64,000 nt of DNA from Brachypterus glaber. Taxonomy: Eukaryota; Arthropoda; Insecta; Coleoptera; Kateretidae. The position numbers were made by a program, and so were the translations under genes. This document shows, piece by piece, positions 10,527-21,129 of the stretch. The notes under the pieces are model-generated. The model had not been told where the DNA came from. It saw nothing but the letters and a program-made list of their open reading frames with translations, and did not search any database. The stretch's first letter is position 1; every line of letters starts with the position of its first letter. The stretch covers positions 5,270,001 to 5,334,000 of the forward strand of contig OY294047.1 in NCBI GenBank assembly GCA_958510825.1, in the 5' to 3' direction.

Positions 10527-11445
10527 TACGAAAACTACTATAGATAATGCGATTTTACAGTTTAAATGGTATTTTTGTATGCTCTCGTGTAATTCTTTAG
10601 TCTCACTAGCTACACATATTTATATCAAACACTGCCCTGGTATATTACGCACCGAGTACGCGAACCTAGTTTTTAGTGCAGGAGAGTGCGTCTTTTTTTA
10701 CGTGGCGCATCCGAGTAAAAAAGCACTCGATGTGCACTGAAATGGTTTGAGTCGAGGTGCGTATACTATTTTTCCTACGACCTAAACCTAAAAAAAACGC
10801 AAACATCTTAAAATTAGTTTTGTCAATGTGAGGTTATGTTTGACTTTTACTGATTTTCTGACAGCAGGTATGTAAAATCAGCTGATCTTCACTTCCCATC
10901 CGTTGTCATAGGCAATGTATGGGAAATACGCACTAACTACTAACTAGGTCGTAGGAAAAAGCATATTATAGTTATTATGGTGAATTTATCAAAACATATC
11001 ATGATTCTTGTGAAAGTCCTTGGCCAATTTGAAGCAAATAACTTTTATTTTTAGACATGAGAATTATTTGGAAGTTTTTAGAGAGTCAAACTCGGAAGTA
11101 TACATATAAGGTATAACGGGTTATACCTTATTTGTATACCTAGTGGTTATTGTCGGGGATCTTAACATACATTTCAAGATTGTTAATCCTAATGACGAAA
11201 ATGCAACGTCTGCGCAGCAGGGGTTGCATTTTCTCAAGTTTGCGTCGCCATATTCTCGTCTCGAAAACCTGACACTGCAAGTAAAAATGTTTTTTCTTAT
11301 CTTGACATGCAAACAGCTAACAAATACATGTTTTTTCTATGTAATGGGCCAAGGGCAAACACAACACAAATCTAAGCAGAGCATTTTTAAAGGAAATGTG
11401 CTTAGTGCCAAAAACTACATAAGTAACTTGCAAATGATTTAATAT
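10527..11445. other. Intronic stretch, no gene seen
   Basis: Contains a CG-richer imperfect repeat near 10650-10960 (GCACCGAGTACGC, CTAACTAGGTCGTAGG) and at 11130-11260 a segment matching, in reverse, the dispersed repeats at 61306-61485 and 62335-62520 (AATGACGAAAATGCAAC). The open frame at 11143-11442 runs through this repeat and is not taken as a gene. Confidence 0.45.
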
Positions 11446-11690
11446 AATAAAAAAAAATAACAAAAAAAAATTAACTGACTTCTGTCTCTTAAAAGTTAAA
11501 AATTAAAAATAAGTCGGTGCCAATTTAACCATTTCTTAAATTAAATACTTAACATTATTTTTGCTGTTAAACTGTTTTCTGTGAAATTGGCACCGACTTA
11601 TTCTTTTCTTTATTATTACTTTTTAGAGACAGAAGTCGGTTCATTTTTTATTGTTAAAATTTTTAATTTTTTACTTTTTAGAAACACAAC
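11446..11690. repeat. Foldback with GGCACCGACTTA word
   Basis: Inverted arms: the block AACTGACTTCTGTCTCTTA with AAGTCGGTGCCAATTT is repeated in reverse as AAATTGGCACCGACTTA and AGAGACAGAAGTCGGTT. Arms of about 90 bp, spacer of about 65 bp. Noncoding. Confidence 0.7.
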
Positions 11691-12513
11691 TTGTAGATTT
11701 GTAAGGTCATCAAAGCCAAATTATAGTTGTGCTTCCATCTCGGCAAGCTGCTGACGCCACAATTTTTTTAATTTAAATAAATCTAGTAATTATATTTATT
11801 ATATAATAATTATATGTCAGCGCCCAAAAGTCCAACCAACCCTATCTAGATAATCAAGCTTTATTTATTACACAGTTACAGCAAATAAATCTGAAACCCC
11901 AATTCTCACTCGAAAATACAAGCTTTTTAGTGTTAAATCATTAAGTTATGTAGTCGCGCTTAGTACATTTATTTAAAAAAGACTTTGAATCTAAGAACCA
12001 AATTTTGCAATTCTTACATTTCATTGGTTAAAATCTAGCTTGTTAGGATTCTTAATATTATATTTAGCTTAAAAGTAACATAAATATAACCTCTAATTAT
12101 TTAATATTAAGCTAATTTAGTACAATCAAAAATAAATAACAAAATAATAATAATAATTGCCTAAATAATAATTTCCTAAAAAATGTTTTTTTTACAACTT
12201 TTTAAATCGTACAAATACTAACTTTGAAAGTAATCCAACCCTGGCGAAAATCTTAGCCTTTATCCAACACATGTTGCCCGCCAAGCGCTTAAAGAAACGT
12301 TAAATAAAGGGCTAAATGAAAGGGTAAGAGCAATTTGCCTATTTTCAGTACTTTTTTAAGGTCCTAATTCAGGGTTAGAAAAAAGGCTGAGATTTTATCT
12401 ACGAAATAGACTATTTTCATCAAAAAGTTCATTTCAGAATAATTTTTATCATAAATAAAGCAGTGTTCTCTAATTGTTATTACTTCTATATTAAATAATT
12501 AAACATTCAAATA
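11691..12513. other. AT-rich intron, no gene seen
   Basis: Long AT-rich tract. A weak inverted pair near 12240-12400 (CGAAAATCTTAGCCTTTATCC) may be another decayed foldback. I see no exon with FLYWCH or DUF4806 features on either strand. Confidence 0.4.
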
Positions 12514-13235
12514 GGGTAATTAGTAACTGCCATGCCAAAATTTAAGACGTGATTCTACATCAAAAAATATGAAAAAAGTTTCTATAAATGTCGGTCCGGA
12601 AATGAGCCCTAAGGAAGCTACGGGCCTTCGAAGTTGACATACTGAATGGGGATAAAAAAAGCATCAATAAATATTTAATGCCGAAGGGTAATTCTTCATT
12701 TAAAACTGAGAAAAAAAGTATTCTTCACCAAAACACCTAAATTTAATATTAAACGAGTAATAGCCTTTTAAAAAGTAACGTTTTTGGTGGCACAAAATGT
12801 TACTTCTCCTTGATTGCATTATTTTCAAAAAATGGTTGCTCCTACAGTGTTACACTATATAACATGTTTTATGTATTTTTACTCAAGGAATCTATATTAT
12901 TTACAAAAAAATCAAAAAGCATACACATAAAAAAGTTTGGAGCAAGAATGTGTTAAGCCTCACATATTTTATCCGTCTAGGCACGCCTCTGGATAAATTC
13001 AAAAAAATAAATTAACATAAACTTAGCGCCCTTACTAATACTAGTATACATGCAAAAACTCGTCGCTTTAGCTTAAAGGGTACCAGTGTTATTAATTAAA
13101 AACCTTTATTGAAATTTTAAACGGCCGTGGCACCCTTAGGGCTTATATCCGGACCAACCTTTATAGGTACTTTTTTATATTTTTGGATGTAGAATCACCT
13201 CTTAAATTTTAGTATGTCAGTTATTGATCACCTTG
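12514..13235. mobile_element. Foldback MITE, 5859 family
   Basis: Second copy of the 5859-7183 family without the nested hAT element. The left end GGGTAATTAGTAACTGCCATGCC pairs with the right end GACATACTGACC-like sequence before ACCTTGTATA. The internal blocks GAGCCCTAAG-GAAGCTACGG and TTGGAGCAAGAATGTGTTA are shared. The halves are inverted copies. Confidence 0.7.
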
Positions 13236-13275
13236 TATATTGTTGTAATATAATAATAAATATAATAATAAATAG

Positions 13276-13933
13276 CACAGGACCACAAAAAAACAGACTA
13301 TATTTTTTCTACGTATTTTAGGGCTCTAAAAACGAATATGGCAATGAAAAACATTCTGAATCTGAATCTGTTGCATTCAATTGATGGAGGCCGAAAAAAA
13401 AAATCCGCAAGATTTCAAAAAATCACTATTTTAAAAATTGACGACCTCTTAATCGCTTGTTTACCAATTTTGCAAAAAAAAAAGATTATTTTCGGTTTTT
13501 ACCAGCTCTATTATAAAATTGTGCCACTGTGCGAGTGGTTTTGAAACAAATTAGGGATTAAGGGGTCTTTTATTGTCAAATTTAATTGCTACAGCGATTT
13601 GAAATTAACTAGGGTAGACATTTAAAATCTGAAAGTTGTGGCATAAATAATTTTTAATTAAAATATTTAAGAAAATTGTTATAAAAACAAAAAATTTTAA
13701 TTATCGTCTTAAGAGGATGGACCGCATGAAATATAAGTTTCTTGGTTTTAATATATTTTATTTATTATAATTTTTATTTAGAATTTTCATTTTTTTTTTT
13801 TAATCTTGCATATTTTTTTTTTTTTTTTGGTCGAATTTTGAAGGTCAATAATTTTTTTCGTTGCCAAAAATACGTAAAACAAATATAGTCTGGTTTATAA
13901 AAAACTAACTTTATTTTTTTTTGTGGTCCTGTG
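13276..13933. mobile_element. TIR element, CACAGGACCACAAAAAAA ends
   Basis: Inverted ends CACAGGACCACAAAAAAA at 13276 and its complement ending at 13933, with a possible 3-bp TAG duplication. The interior is AT-rich with poly(T) runs. Parts are shared with 9990-10060. The open frame at 13338-13544 is poly-Lys/low complexity and is not believed. Confidence 0.6.
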
Positions 13934-14321
13934 TAGTTAAAAAGGTACAAGAAAATCTAAAACTATACTGGCCCTAACCCGTCAAAAACATTATTTTTAT
14001 TTTTATTTATTTTTATTGTTTAGTATTATTTTTACGTGGTTGGTAAAAGTTTCGTACATGATTTCCCACATATAAGAAATACACTATAAGAGAAAGTCAG
14101 ATACGTGACCGTGAAAAGTATCCAGGACCCGAACCTGTGTTTTGGCTTCTAGGTACGACTGAGCGATGGCGCCAGCTGTATATGAACTTGATTGTTTAGT
14201 GGAAGTGGGGTGAGGGGTAGTATATCTGTCAAAACAATTGAAATTTTACTCGTGAAATTTTACTCGTGATTTGCAATTTATTGTGCTTTTATACCGAACT
14301 TTTATTGTGATGTAATACAAA

Positions 14322-14456
14322 ATGTGTATTGTACCGTTTTGCAAGGATCAGTTAAGTAAACGTCACCGTTTTCCTAGTGATGCAAACTTATTTAATGTGT
14401 GGGTCAAAAACATTAATAGTGCCAAGTTAAATAAAATGACTAAAGGCAGGGACTGA
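14322..14456 (+). pseudogene. THAP zinc-finger fragment
   Basis: 44 codons from ATG to TGA. The start reads MCIVPFC, then KRHRFPSD and a Trp ten residues on (NVWVKN), which is the first half of a THAP domain: the C-x4-C pair, the RFP/Pro block and the conserved Trp. The second C...H pair is absent because the frame enters the tandem repeats and stops. THAP domains bind DNA in P-element and other transposases. Truncation means it cannot bind zinc as a full THAP fold. It might be an exon with the rest lost. Confidence 0.6.
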
Positions 14457-14727
14457 CCCTGTCTTGAAAAGCTTCTTATTATTTTGACTGAGCTATTTAG
14501 GGCAGGGACAGCCCCTACACAAAAAAAACTTATCGATTTGACTGAGCTGTTTAGGGCTGGGACAAATGCCCTAAAAAGCTTCTTACCATTTTTACTGATA
14601 TGTTTAGGGCAGGGATGGCTCCTATCGAAAAGAGCTTATCAGTTTGACTGAGCTAGCCTTAAACAGCTGTTTAGGGCTGGGATAGCCCCTGGCCAGAGAA
14701 GCTTATCGGTTTAACTGATTCATATTG
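14444..14727. repeat. 65-bp tandem repeats
   Basis: Four to five imperfect copies built on GCTTATCRGTTTGACTGAGC and TTTAGGGCAGGGACAGCCCCT. The GGGACAGCCCC core is itself a short palindrome. Lies directly behind the THAP start and may carry subterminal transposase-binding sites. Confidence 0.75.
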
Positions 14728-15349
14728 TTTATCTGTTAAATGTAGGAATACTAATTATAAAAACTTTGCAAATGTGCTCTGCCTTTAGGCAGTATATTCT
14801 GTATGACACTCAATTATATATGAAGGCAAATGTTTACTCCTCATATATATTTATTTATAATAAAAAGTTAACTGTTAAAAGTACGACATAATTGTTTTAA
14901 TTTCCTATTTACGTTTAAAATAAAATATATAAAAATCAAAGCCAAGTGTTTTTTTTTAATTATATAGGTTTATTTAGCAAAAGATAAAATTTCATATTTT
15001 TAAAGTTTAACAAATTTTACATTTAATTAAAATTTCGATTCATATATTGTTATTTTTAATTAATGTGCGGGTTAGATAACCCACTTGTTAGACTTTAAAA
15101 ATTTGTTTTATCTTTTGGTGAATAAACTTAAAGTTTTAAATAAAAATACAGAGCTTTTCCCAATTTTTACAAAATTGATTTGGGAAAGCAATAGTAATCT
15201 TTATTACCGACTTCCGTAGGTTATCTGTATTATCGGCTGTCGTTGACCGTGAATTTAGTGAATTTTAAAAAACAACGGCTAATGGCGGTACAATAGTTTT
15301 CTATCTCTATCATTTGACTTTCTCTTATAGTGTATTTCTTATATGATTT

Positions 15350-15495
15350 CCAAGATTTACAGTAAACTAAGACCAGCTTTTTTTATTTCTGACCAAGGAT
15401 TACACGTAATATAAAATATTTTTTTTTTAGGGGAATCCGTTCTCTTAGGCCGGATAAAGAGGCACATTCTAACTATTTGCATACTCACCGGATCT
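15350..15495 (-). pseudogene. Decayed copy of FLYWCH exon E (1)
   Basis: Matches the 3' part of exon E and its flank: CCAAGGATTACACGTAATATAAA against CCAAGGATTCCGCGTAATATAAA, and TTCTCTTAGGCCGGATAAAGAGGCA against TTCTCATAGACCGGATACGTAGGCA. No W-x-C or Cys block remains and no frame is open. It is the most decayed of three such copies downstream of exon E. Confidence 0.55.
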
Positions 15496-16059
15496 GGGAT
15501 TCAGGTTTAATTAAACCTTTTTCACGGCTACAATATAGTTTATAAAACAAATAGGAAATAGTCTAGGTTTTATATTTACCTATAGTAGTACCTTATAGCT
15601 AATCGCGCTATCCATGGTCCACGGTCTGTAGACTGTATATAGATCATATATAGACATACCTACCTAATTCTTTATTTAGGCAAAATTGTTAAACTTTGGT
15701 AAGGTATTGACTAATAATATTTTTTAGGTAAAGAATATATAGCAGATAAGTATTATTTTAAACGCAATACCTTACCAGCGCATCTAGAAATAGGTGCGCC
15801 TGATAAGAACATTTTAATTTTATTTTCTGTTTTAGATTTTTTATCGATATAAATAATCATTTAGGCGAAATGGCTCAAATTAATAATACTATAAATATAT
15901 AAACGCCTCAAATAAATTATAGATTCTATATAAATAATAAATAAAATAAAATAAATAAAAAGAAAGTTATAAAATACAAATATTCTAAGAATTTTATATT
16001 TTTAGTAGTTAGTAGGTATTAGTATACCTAAATTGTAACTATTTTAAATTTTGTTGATT

Positions 16060-16245
16060 TACTACTTTCACCATTATTTACAGGTTTCTCCCAACTTTTC
16101 GGGAATTTCGTAATATAAAACTTTCGGGGAAACCTATTCTCCTAGACCGGATAGGTAGGCAAATGGTTATGTTCCTGGTTAACCTTAACAGTTTTCTCCG
16201 TAAGTTATAACGGTAACATTTTATTTACTCTTAAGGAGGTACAAT
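16060..16245 (-). pseudogene. Decayed copy of FLYWCH exon E (2)
   Basis: Good match to 17215-17385: the ACCGGATAGGTAGGCAAATGG-TTATGTTCCTGGTTAACC block codes the H-x-H end of the finger, and AGTTATAACGGTAACATTT the stretch after the second Cys. The upstream half with W-x-C and the acceptor are lost, and indels break the frame. It lies about 1.1 kb 3' of intact exon E. Confidence 0.75.
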
Positions 16246-16354
16246 TAAAATTTATAAATAAGAAAATTGATCCAAAATACTTGGAAAATTGCCTAAGGTT
16301 TTTATACTTATAGTAATAAATAGGTATAAATAGGCAACTATTTTTAATTTTGCT

Positions 16355-17183
16355 GATTTTATACTTTTCCCATTATTTACAGGATTCCTAATTCTCCCAA
16401 CTTTGCAGGAATTTTGTAATATAAAACTGTCGGGGAAACCTCGTAGACAGGATAGGTAGGCAAATAGTTATATTCCTAGTTAACCTTAGGGGCTGTCCAT
16501 ATATTACGTAACGCGCCTAGGGGGGGGTCAGAGAAATTGTTACAGTTTGTGACAGGGGGGAGGGGGGGTCTAGGTAAACTTTACGTAACGGAATTTAATA
16601 AATTTAATGTTTATTTCCTAAGCTTGGCAGATGTATTTTTATTTCAACATAAATTACTATTTAGTGGCCCATAATTCCCTTTTTCACACAAAAATTGACG
16701 AAATGATGCATATTTAAATAATATTGTAATCAGTTGACATTGATATTAAGAAAAAATCTTACGGCCCTGTTCTTGCGTGATCTGTGATCTTGCCGATGAA
16801 TCATCGGCGTGATACGTTTTCGCGCAGAATGTGTACTCAGAGAACATCAATGTGTGTACTATTTTGTGTACCTGTGCAATATACTTGTTATATATGTGTG
16901 ATATTGATTTTGAATATTTTTTTAAACTTTGAGTGATTTTTTCGTGTAATTTTTTTTTCGGGGTTATGTTATACTATATTTTAGGTTCATGTTTGTTTTG
17001 TCGAGAAAAATGAATCAATAGTGAGAATACAGTTATTGCGAAACAAAATTTTTATATTGTTACGCGTTACACAGGGGGGGGGATGTTGGTAAATGTTACA
17101 GTTTGTTACACAGGGGGGGAGGGGGTCAATTTTTTTGAAAAATTGCGTTACGTAATATATGGACAGCCCCTTAACAGTTTTAT
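16355..17183 (-). pseudogene. Decayed copy of FLYWCH exon E (3), split by MITE
   Basis: Third copy: 16380-16488 has CAACTTTGCAGGAATTTTGTAATATAAA, GACAGGATAGGTAGGCAAATAG and the TTCCTAGTTAACC block; the match continues as TTAACAGTTTTA at 17171-17183 after the inserted MITE at 16489-17170. Compared with copy 2 and exon E it lacks an open frame. The paralogous empty sites give the exact insertion point. Confidence 0.7.
16489..17170. mobile_element. PIF/Harbinger-like MITE, TTA duplication
   Basis: 682 bp with inverted ends GGGGCTGTCCATATATTACG-TAACGC, flanked by TTA on both sides (16486-16488 and 17171-17173). The unoccupied site GGTTAACCTTAACAG in copy 2 and exon E confirms a 3-bp duplication, typical of PIF/Harbinger. 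G-rich blocks lie just inside both ends. A related, truncated element lies at 28606-29012. Confidence 0.85.
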
Positions 17184-17189
17184 AGGTTT

Positions 17190-17506
17190 TTAATTTTGCT
17201 GATTTTCTAGTTTTCCCATAAATCCGGTAACAGGTTTTCTAGTTCTGACAACTTTCCAAGGATTCCGCGTAATATAAACTTGCTGCGGAAACCTATTCTC
17301 ATAGACCGGATACGTAGGCAAATGGTTATGTTCCTGGTTAACCTTAACAGTTTTTCCGTAAGTTATAAGGGTAACATTGCATTTGCTCTTAAAATATTGG
17401 GTACATCTCCATCTTGTTCTATTTCCCTGTTTTGTGTTTATGGTAAAATCGTTGTCGTCCAATAGGATTTTTGGATTTTTGGTTCCAGCAGCTATATATA
17501 TTATAC
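17190..17506 (-). CDS. mod(mdg4): FLYWCH terminal exon E
   Basis: Alternative 3' exon. The acceptor TTTTTTTAG ends at 17507; the exon opens with GT in phase 1 and codes 104 residues. Finger: TKNPKILL at 9-16, W33, C35, C43, H60, H62, loop ITYGKTVKV and HNHLPT. The tail carries QQVYITRNPW and then about 25 more residues rich in Lys, Thr and Gly, ending ENQQN. Three decayed relatives lie just 3' of it and the PIF-like MITE ends only 20 bp past its stop, so its 3' UTR must run into the MITE. No close AATAAA was seen. The frame is intact despite the degraded surroundings, which suggests it is kept by selection. Confidence 0.85.
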
Positions 17507-17737
17507 CTAAAAAAATATGTGTTAGTAACATATAAAAATATATTTATTTAAAAATATAATCAAATCATACTTAACAAATAACTGAGTAGCATATAACTAA
17601 ATAATATAAGATTAGCACATGAGGCAAATAAAATAAATATAAATATATCATTACATTATTAAAATTTATTTATAAAATAAAATATTATACGTTAAATCAA
17701 TATTCTCTAAAAAAAGTATATAATTTATATTTTAACA

Positions 17738-17876
17738 TATGAGACTGCTAGAATCAGATCGGCCTAACCCACTTTCCTGGTTTTGGATTTAATAATATGG
17801 AAAATATATATAGGCCAGAACAAAAAAAACAGACAAGTATCAAGTGGGTTAGGCCGTTCTGGTTATTGGCTCATAT
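17738..17876. repeat. Palindrome with GGCCTAACCCACTT arms
   Basis: ATATGAGACTGCTAGAATCAGATCGGCCTAACCCACTT pairs imperfectly with AAGTGGGTTAGGCCGTTCTGGTTATTGGCTCATAT. Spacer of about 60 bp. A small MITE-like hairpin about 230 bp upstream of exon E in the direction of transcription. Confidence 0.6.
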
Positions 17877-18435
17877 TTTCTAAATCATTACAGTTTAAAA
17901 GTAAAGTCCAAAAGTCCACCCTCTTAACTTTGGAACGCGTTGACGAGTCGACTTAAAACTTGAAATGCTTAGTTAAGATAAATCAAACTATATGTTTGCA
18001 TATATTTGGTATTTTTATCTTTAAAACGTGGGCAGAGGTCTTGTGTTACATCATTTTAAATATTTTAAAATTCTCTATCAAGCATATATTTTTAATTTAC
18101 TCATTTTTCAAATTTTCTTTAATTATTTATGATAAATGATTAGTTTCATGCTGTGTACTTTTAAACTTATTTTAAATTATATAAATAAAAAATAAAAAAA
18201 AAACTTGAAAAAATGTTTAAAAAAATAAAAAATATAGGTACTATAGTATATTTGCACATCCAATATTCGAATCTGTTATTCACTGTGCGATTTTTAATTT
18301 ACTATCTTGCTTGAAGAAACAGACCATAGTCGACTAGAGAATTTAATTTGCTTTAAAAAATCCCTCCAATTTAGCCTTGGCCAGAATTTAAAAGCCTAGA
18401 ATATCAAATATATACCAAAAGATAACTTTTTGATA

Positions 18436-19041
18436 TTTTTTTATTTTGCGTCTCTTATAAGCTCATAATCACACGCATTTTGCTTGTTCTTATAGGCCCA
18501 TAAGACTACCTTGCTAAGCTGAAAGGTGCTATCTGTATATGTTAAACCTATGTAGATAGGACCTTTTAGCTTAGCACGACAGAAGAGGTCTCTACTTTTT
18601 TTTCTTTTGGGTTGGCAACAGACAAAAGTCTATCTCTTGACGTTTGCCGTGCAATTGTGAACGTCGGTTTAAAGTTTAATTTTCTACAAAATTTTGTGTT
18701 TAGGTTATGCTTTACTGTGTTAAAATTGTGGCTTGGTTACTTGCAGTGGAAAGGAGAAGAAATGACTATAAAATATATCAAAATAATATTCGTTCTTAGA
18801 ATTTTAAACATGGCGAAAACTGTAATGCCAATTCGAAACAAAAATCCCTAATTATCATTAATTTAAATGTAAGTTTTTTTAAATTTTAGAGCAAAATATA
18901 AAAAATTGTATAAAGCACTCGTTTCATAACACGTTTTTAGAACACTAGTACTTTAGAAAACTCACTGCAAGCGGCTCGTTTTCTAAACTTTTACTCGTGC
19001 GCTAAAAACGTATGTTATGAAACTAGTACTTTAATATACTA
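18436..19041. repeat. Dispersed repeat, copy 1
   Basis: About 600 bp aligned with 52326-52845: TCTTATAAGCTCATAATCACACGCATTTTGC, the GGGTTGGCAA, TTGACGTTTGCCGTGC and TTTAAAGTTTAATTTTCTACAAAATTTTGTGTTTAG blocks, ending in the hairpin CACTCGTTTCATAACACGTTTTTAG...CTAGTACTTTAATATACTAT. It contains the inserted 78-bp palindrome at 18505-18582. The plus-strand frame at 18612-18851 is a by-product. Confidence 0.75.
18505..18582. mobile_element. 78-bp palindromic mini-element, copy 2
   Basis: Same palindrome as 5753-5829 (CTTGCTAAGCTGAAAGGTGC and its inverse). The site without it is seen in the paralogous repeat near 52388 (CCCATAAGAGG), giving AAGA on both sides of the insert as a likely target duplication. 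Confidence 0.75.
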
Positions 19042-19829
19042 TTAGTTTACGTGTTCCAAATTTGAAGTTGTCATCTCAATTCGTTTAAAAGTTAAAAGCG
19101 GTGCGGGTGATTTTTGAACCACTTTGCATAAAAACATATTGTACGAGACACATATTAAAAATTATATCTTTTAATTCAGTTCGTTTACAATTATATTGAA
19201 GTAAAAATGACAATTTTTCCTGTCAACATTCACTTTCTTTTAAGAAGAATGAAGGACAATGGATACGGTAATATAGTGGAATATTTTATAAAAAGGCTTC
19301 CAGTGGAAGCCATATCTCTTTCAAATAAATCAATCGAGAATTTTATCCTAAGAAATTTGGGTATTTCACTAGAGTTAATTGTAATGTCACGAATACAGAG
19401 ACATAATTCTACAGCACATTTTATTATAAGTTATAAATATTCTTATGAGTTATAAACAACGAACTAATAACTTCTCTCTAGAATAGGCATTTCATTCGTT
19501 AAAACTGACAAAAACGTCGAAAACATACTTGCACATCTTTGTTCTAACAAATATACCAGTTACTGGTAATTGTTATTGTTCAGCCTGAATATACCTACTA
19601 TTTGTTTACAAACAAACCGAGATGTTGGCGATACTTTATTTTAACGGTATGCGTATTCTAGAAAGAAGAGTTATTAGTAGGTTGTATATAAATGACAATT
19701 TAAAACGTAACGTTAAAGTGCTTAATTAAACATTTCGTTTGAAAATGTGCTCTCATGTAATTTTTGTAACAAATAATCATTTTTACCAGATTTTTATGTC
19801 TCCACAATTTTCCTTGACCGAAAATGCCA

Positions 19830-20080
19830 CTACTCTTTGATAATATGAACAATTTGTGAAAGTAAATCATCACAATTAATATTAGGGGGTGCATGATTAT
19901 GGGATTCGCTTCCAACCTTAGCTATTCTCTCAAAGGTTTGCAATCTTGCTTTGCATTTCGTCCTGTAGTACGATGAACACTTCCAGTAGGTTTTTCCAGA
20001 TTTTCTTGCGTTTATTTCATATTCAAACCTATTTAAAATTATTTTTGGATTTTTTCGACCAGCATTAAAATAAATTAACC
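19830..20080 (-). CDS. mod(mdg4): FLYWCH terminal exon F
   Basis: Alternative 3' exon without any usable ATG, found by its motif. The acceptor ATTTTAG ends at 20081; the exon opens with GG in phase 1 and codes 82 residues to TAG at 19830. Finger: RKNPKIIL at 9-16, an aromatic-rich YYWKC-type core with W33, C35 and C43, then SHNH with H61 and H63 (one residue longer than the others in the loop). The tail ends IVHIIKE. It resembles exon D at its start (G-L-I-Y) but has TYWKC instead of TRWRC, closer to the general FLYWCH consensus. No AATAAA close to the stop. An overlapping minus-strand frame at 19700-19915 is a shadow. Confidence 0.84.
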
Positions 20081-20133
20081 CTAAAATATCTAAATGTTAT
20101 GTTCTGTTTTTAAAGTTGATTTATAAATTATTT

Positions 20134-20960
20134 CACTGAGATAAATTTTTACATCCAAGTGCATGGGTAATTTACTTGCAGCTGCTGCTGATGTGAATTT
20201 ACACTCGAAGCGTTAATATAAATGCGGTGTGTAATATATTTTTACATCCAGTGTTTAAAGTTTACACCAACGCGTAAATATACTTTTTAGCTAAAACCCT
20301 TCAATTTATTTAAAAAAAAAGAATAACCATTTTGTTATTTTTCTATTTATGAATAGTGTTTTATGGAAAAACTAAGCAACAGAAAAATAAAACTTATATT
20401 CGTAATCAGCGCTACAAAAAGTACCAATATAAAATAAAAACAGAAAACATACACAAGTCTTAACAACTCAAAATTTGCAGGCCAGTGTTACCGCCTAAAT
20501 AAGTAAAATATTATAAAATATGTATGTTTTAAGGATATTGTATTAATCACACTTTTTAAATATTTACTTTTAATCAACACTTACCAATTATTTCTTTGAA
20601 AAATCTAGCACACACAAAATTATACGTACGACAGCCACCAGACTCGATGAAGCAGGAATTCTGGCTTCTCGAGTCACGTGACTAGCTTAACGCCCGCAAT
20701 TGGCTGGCTTGTACATCAGAAGTGTGATTTTTACACTTCGGGTGTATTGTTGCTAAAGGTATGTTTATAAAAATACACTTTCTTGAGCTCCGAGTGTATT
20801 GTTGCAGAAGGTATGGATGTAAAAATACACACTCTAGGTCAAAATCACCTCACCTGTGTAGTGTCACATCAATGTTGATGTACATTTATATAATGGTGTA
20901 AAATTTACACATTTATAGAGTGTATTTTTTTACACCTTTTCAATGTAATTTCTTTCAGTG
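20134..20960. mobile_element. MITE with CACTGARANAAATT ends
   Basis: Inverted ends CACTGAGATAAATTTTTACATC and CAATGTAATTTCTTTCAGTG. The interior repeats the phrase GTGTAAAATTTACAC and TTTACATC many times, and two direct copies of GTGTATTGTTGC-AAAGGTATG lie near 20740-20820. Located about 50 bp upstream of exon F's acceptor. Its ends resemble those of 36293-36741 (CACTGTAAAAAATAAAT), so the two may be related. Confidence 0.6.
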
Positions 20961-21129
20961 TACATTTGGTTTTTTATTATTTACAGGGTTATTTAAAAAC
21001 AGGCTTGACAAAAACCAGGTCCTAATGTTATTCCAATCCGGGAATTTATCTATACTTTTACATATTACAAAAGCTTCACCTTTTTAAAATATATTTTTAG
21101 TCTTTTTTTCATTTAATAAAAATGTATAA

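Larger units (their letters stand above)
14070..15343. mobile_element. TIR element with THAP fragment
   Basis: Ends TATAAGAAATACACTATAAGAGAAAGTCA at 14071-14099 and its inverted match at 15314-15343. Inside, in order: a short THAP-domain ORF (14322-14456), a 65-bp tandem repeat array (14444-14727), and a foldback of about 175 bp (14965-15140). It is a nonautonomous DNA transposon that captured, or kept, the front of a THAP-type transposase gene. Confidence 0.65.
17885..19115. mobile_element. Decayed TA foldback (26651 family) with nested repeat
   Basis: The left part 17885-18420 carries the degraded family words (GTCCAAAAGTCCACCCTCTTAAC, GGGCAGAGGTCTTGTGTTACATCATTTTAAA); the right part 19050-19115 has TCCAAATTTGAAGTTGTCATCTCAA. 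Between them is the repeat at 18436-19041. Both layers are noncoding. Confidence 0.6.

Noticed and set aside
11143..11442. 99-residue plus-strand ORF
   Set aside because: Its middle matches noncoding dispersed repeats at 61306-61485 and 62335-62520.
17280..17465. 61-residue plus-strand ORF
   Set aside because: Exact antisense of FLYWCH exon E.
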